In this document: positions 6,301 through 7,394 of the stretch, piece by piece
How the letters are laid out: every line of letters starts with the position of its first letter
Numbering within the stretch: position 1 is the first letter of the stretch
Assembly: GCA_015520115.1 (NCBI GenBank)
Contig: WAQS01000108.1
Span: 1 to 7,394 of the forward strand
Length of the DNA: 7,394 nucleotides
Source: Ferroglobus sp.
Lineage (GTDB): Archaea; Halobacteriota; Archaeoglobi; Archaeoglobales; Archaeoglobaceae
Reading direction: 5' to 3'
Notes under the pieces: generated by a model
Database searches by the model: none
What the model was told of the DNA's origin: nothing
The model's input: only the letters and a program-made list of their open reading frames with translations
Program-made: the position numbers and the translations under genes

Positions 6301-6558
6301 TGAAGTCTTTCCTATTCCCGTCGGAGCTACAGCCGCAAAACTTTCGAAGCTCAGAACCCTTCTCGCCCAGAATTTTTGGATGGATCTCGGCTCTCCGATA
6401 ATTTTTTTGAAGAACTCTTCGAACTCCTTATAGATTTTGTCAAGGAATGAGGAGCATTGATGGAGCTTTTTTAGTTTACAGTAACCCTTTTCAAGTTCTT
6501 CCCAAGTTACATCCTTGTGGCAAACCGAGCAAAGATTTGCGTACTTGACGGGAATCAT
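3340..6558 (-). CDS. rgy: Reverse gyrase (helicase-topoisomerase IA fusion)
   Basis: A 1072-residue enzyme that introduces positive supercoils into DNA using ATP, a hallmark of hyperthermophiles. The N-terminal zinc finger has C10, C13, C27 and C35. The helicase-like half has Walker A APTGIGKT (78-85), motif II VDDVD (189-193), motif III STATA (229-233), GTAYYYGTLVRGLDLP (331-346) and motif VI QGSGRTSR (443-450). The topoisomerase IA half starts near 518: TOPRIM glutamate E525 in VESPTKARQISRFFG, second zinc finger C602, C605, C616, C619, acidic triad D649, D651, E653, and catalytic Y828 in GLITYHRTDS. All key residues of both halves and both zinc fingers are present, so the enzyme should be active; no split or intein is seen. 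Length is close to the roughly 1050 residues I recall for A. fulgidus. The start is ATG at 6558, with a TATA-like element about 28 bases upstream. Its stop overlaps that of the convergent ligase gene. Confidence 0.97.
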   Translation of the reverse strand: MIPVKYANLCSVCHKDVTWEELEKGYCKLKKLHQCSSFLDKIYKEFEEFFKKIIGEPRSIQKFWARRVLSFESFAAVAPTGIGKTSFGSAMALFLALKKRKSYIILPTTLLVEQVVENLRNYCEKAGIDCGLNEEKEITVAYYHGKLKEKDKFFEILEKNAFDILVTTTQFLPRYFEKLSGKTFNFIFVDDVDAVLKASRNVDRILKLLGFRYKNGKWEGKPKGVLMVSTATAKKGQKVRLFRELLNFDVGTSTHAVRNIEDVYVERADVEIVKEILRKMGTGGLIYARSSEEAEELYNSLKDEFKVGLVTAQRKKDFVLFERGEVDYLIGTAYYYGTLVRGLDLPERIRFAVFFKAPVFRVRIEDIDTISPGMVRVIALIFKEDERVKKFIPYLPKITEGTKEFEELKGVLKEVIAERKKEVKDFVLREGEVIFPDVRTYIQGSGRTSRLFAGGITKGASFLLEDDEDVLKAFIERARYFDVEFKRIEEVDFESLIKEINESREKFRKRAEFRDVIKPTLFIVESPTKARQISRFFGQPSVKVIGDENDVHVIAYEVPTPERILIVTASLGHVTDLITNRAFHGVEVDGLFVPIYASIKRCRDCGYQFTEERENCPKCESSNIDDSKKRIEALRRLAKETGEVIIGTDPDSEGEKIAWDIKNLLSGCAIIKRAEFHEVTRRAVTEALANLRDVDENLVKAQIVRRVEDRWIGFILSQKLWEVFKNRNLSAGRAQTPVLGWIIQRAEENRKKKTVAFVKELGLSLEGIAKKELELEIELIEKKEEERAPLPPYTTDSMLRDANAILKMSAKDAMQIAQELFEHGLITYHRTDSTRVSEVGLRIAKEYLGEDFTPREWFAEGAHECIRPTRAVDRDTLQRLISEGIIVVENFTWRHFALYDLIFRRFMASQCKPYKVTVAKYRIKADGKEFEEERIVKAEGKAYELYKSVWVRNELPTGKLKVEAEIRRIPAAPLYTQSDVVALMKERRIGRPSTYATIVDKLFQRNYIIERGGKLVPTKLGYSVYEYLINNYRSFVSEERTRLLEEMMDKVEKGEADYFETLKEMYKEVRQI

Positions 6559-6579
6559 TAATTCTACCTATGAGGTTTC

Positions 6580-6593
6580 AAAAATTTAAAAAA
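6580..6593 (-). promoter_or_regulatory. TATA-like promoter of reverse gyrase
   Basis: On the minus strand TTTTTTAAATTTTT is centred about 28 bases before the ATG at 6558, so transcription would start only a few bases before the start codon. A weak AGGTAG lies about 6 bases before the ATG, so short-leader or leaderless translation are both possible. The same T-run starts about 20 bases after the RaSEA stop and could also terminate that transcript, separating the two genes. Confidence 0.4.
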
Positions 6594-6614
6594 GTTGTCG
6601 AAGGGCTTCCCCAA

Positions 6615-7394
6615 TTAGAATACAAATATCGGCAATCTTGCCAAGTTTTCTCCCTTCAAGCTTACCTCCCAAAGTTCCTCGCAATCGCACTCGACCTCTT
6701 CAAGATACGATTTGTCCTGAGTGAGGGAGAAGCTTTTTATCGCTTCAACGAATTCCGGGTCGCAGTTGTAGCAGTTGTGAGGCCCTCTACTCTTTCCTCC
6801 CGCAACCGGATCGCATATCGTCTCTATTTCAGTCTTCTTCAGTACTTCCACTGCGCTCCACAACCAAGGGGGACGGTACAGTTTTTTACTCCAGAGCCTT
6901 TCCACTATCGTGTTTTTGTGCACGGTCATGAGGTTTAGGGATATCACATCCACATAGCTTTTTACATCCTTCATTGACTGCACCGCATCTCTAATTGCCT
7001 CTTTCTCGCTTAAAAGAGGAGGTTTTAGGAGGAGGTACGCTTTTACTCTTCCTCCAGCATCTTTGAGCATGGAAGCGGCTCTCTTAAATTCTTGGAAGGA
7101 AAATCCTTTGTTTATTATCTTCTCCCTAATCCAGTCGTTGCTCGTTTCAACGCCTATTCCTACCTCTATCGTAATCTTAGCCTTTTCTATCTCTTTAGCA
7201 ACCTCTTCCGTAATAAACTCCGGTCTGCTTTCAACAACGAGCTTTTTCACACCCTCTTTTTCGAGGAACTCGTAAATTTTTCTTCTCACCTCTTTATCTA
7301 CTTCCCTTTCATCAAAAAAGCTGCCCGAAGTGAATATCTTCACGACGTCCGCTTTCTCGTAGGCGTCTCTAAACTCCTTGAGAATCGTCTCCGA
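6615..7394 (-). CDS. RaSEA, archaeosine-synthase radical SAM subunit (3' part; N-terminus beyond window)
   Basis: This is the C-terminal 259 residues of a radical SAM protein; the frame is open through the right edge (first visible residues SETILKEFRDAYEK). The GTG at 7343 is an internal Val codon, not the start, because the fold continues upstream and the family is longer, roughly 330-350 residues. Visible landmarks, numbered from the first visible residue: VVKIFTSGSFFDE (17-29), a strand of the SAM barrel; GVETSND (81-87), matching the SAM-binding GxE region; LLLKPPL (121-127); and a C-terminal Cys cluster with C194, SRGPHNCYNC (202-211) and CDC (236-238), typical of this family. The radical SAM CxxxCxxC motif must lie outside the window. 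With ArcS, RaSEA converts lysine-adducted preQ0 at position 15 of the tRNA D-loop into archaeosine, which stiffens tRNA at high temperature. It lies 56 bases upstream of reverse gyrase on the same strand. Family call from remembered motifs. Confidence 0.85.
   Translation of the reverse strand, partial: SETILKEFRDAYEKADVVKIFTSGSFFDEREVDKEVRRKIYEFLEKEGVKKLVVESRPEFITEEVAKEIEKAKITIEVGIGVETSNDWIREKIINKGFSFQEFKRAASMLKDAGGRVKAYLLLKPPLLSEKEAIRDAVQSMKDVKSYVDVISLNLMTVHKNTIVERLWSKKLYRPPWLWSAVEVLKKTEIETICDPVAGGKSRGPHNCYNCDPEFVEAIKSFSLTQDKSYLEEVECDCEELWEVSLKGENLARLPIFVF

Noticed and set aside
6601..6614. Hairpin terminator after RaSEA
   Set aside because: GGGGAAGCCC could form only a 3-base stem with a tiny loop; the following T-run alone is the better termination signal and is noted under the promoter entry.
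6570..6938. 122-codon plus-strand open frame starting in the gap between reverse gyrase and RaSEA
   Set aside because: It overlaps the conserved Cys-rich end of RaSEA in antisense and its product shows no motif; the start region is better explained as the reverse gyrase promoter.
7341..7343. GTG as start of the RaSEA gene
   Set aside because: The reading frame continues to the window edge with plausible helix-forming sequence, and the essential CxxxCxxC motif of radical SAM enzymes must lie further upstream.
1..7394. Mobile element, CRISPR array, toxin-antitoxin pair or RNA gene
   Set aside because: No transposase or integrase frame, terminal inverted repeats, spaced repeats of CRISPR type or tRNA-like folds were seen; the only tandem repeat is the 30-base decamer block at 1318-1347, which has no spacers.

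Overview
The window reads as chromosomal DNA of a hyperthermophilic archaeon, most probably a member of the Archaeoglobales (Archaeoglobus/Ferroglobus/Geoglobus type). The reasons are a full-length reverse gyrase (a marker of hyperthermophily) whose sequence closely resembles what I recall of the Archaeoglobus fulgidus enzyme, an archaeosine-tRNA radical SAM enzyme (archaeal tRNA chemistry), archaeal TATA boxes 25-30 bases upstream of start codons, and AGGTGAT-type ribosome binding sites. The genus is inference. Genes are densely packed, no intergenic gap exceeds about 125 bases, and I see no mobile element, CRISPR array, tRNA or rRNA.

Layout. Bases 19-1228 hold three small minus-strand envelope genes. 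Transcription order is a secreted Met/Tyr/Gly-rich protein (821-1228), a small one-span membrane protein with a C-terminal SHOCT module (541-786), and a membrane-anchored thioredoxin-fold protein with a CxxC active site (19-501). The first two are probably co-transcribed and share an MMGYGMG motif. The third has its own TATA box placed for a leaderless message. Together they suggest metal and/or thiol-redox work outside the membrane, but the function is not established. A 123-base divergent intergenic region (1229-1351) separates them from an acetyl-CoA-synthetase-like ligase on the plus strand (1352-3343). That region holds a shared TATA element and three tandem 10-base repeats just downstream of it, where a repressor could act on the ligase gene.

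The ligase meets reverse gyrase (3340-6558, minus strand) tail to tail. The two genes overlap by 4 bases, and the palindrome TTAA supplies both stop codons. A hairpin plus T-tracts suited to ending the reverse gyrase message lies inside the last codons of the ligase gene. Upstream of reverse gyrase, in the same direction, is the 3' part of a RaSEA gene (6615-7394, running off the right edge), the radical SAM enzyme for the last step of archaeosine synthesis in tRNA. Reverse gyrase and archaeosine both stabilise nucleic acids at high temperature, so the neighbourhood makes thermal sense, although reverse gyrase appears to have its own promoter.

Nothing here is a clear new defence or mobile system. 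The points most worth a second look are the tandem-decamer operator, the non-standard ATP-loop and A10 motifs of the ligase, the repeated MMGYGMG motif in two adjacent envelope genes, and a hairpin that would hide the ribosome binding site of the SHOCT gene.
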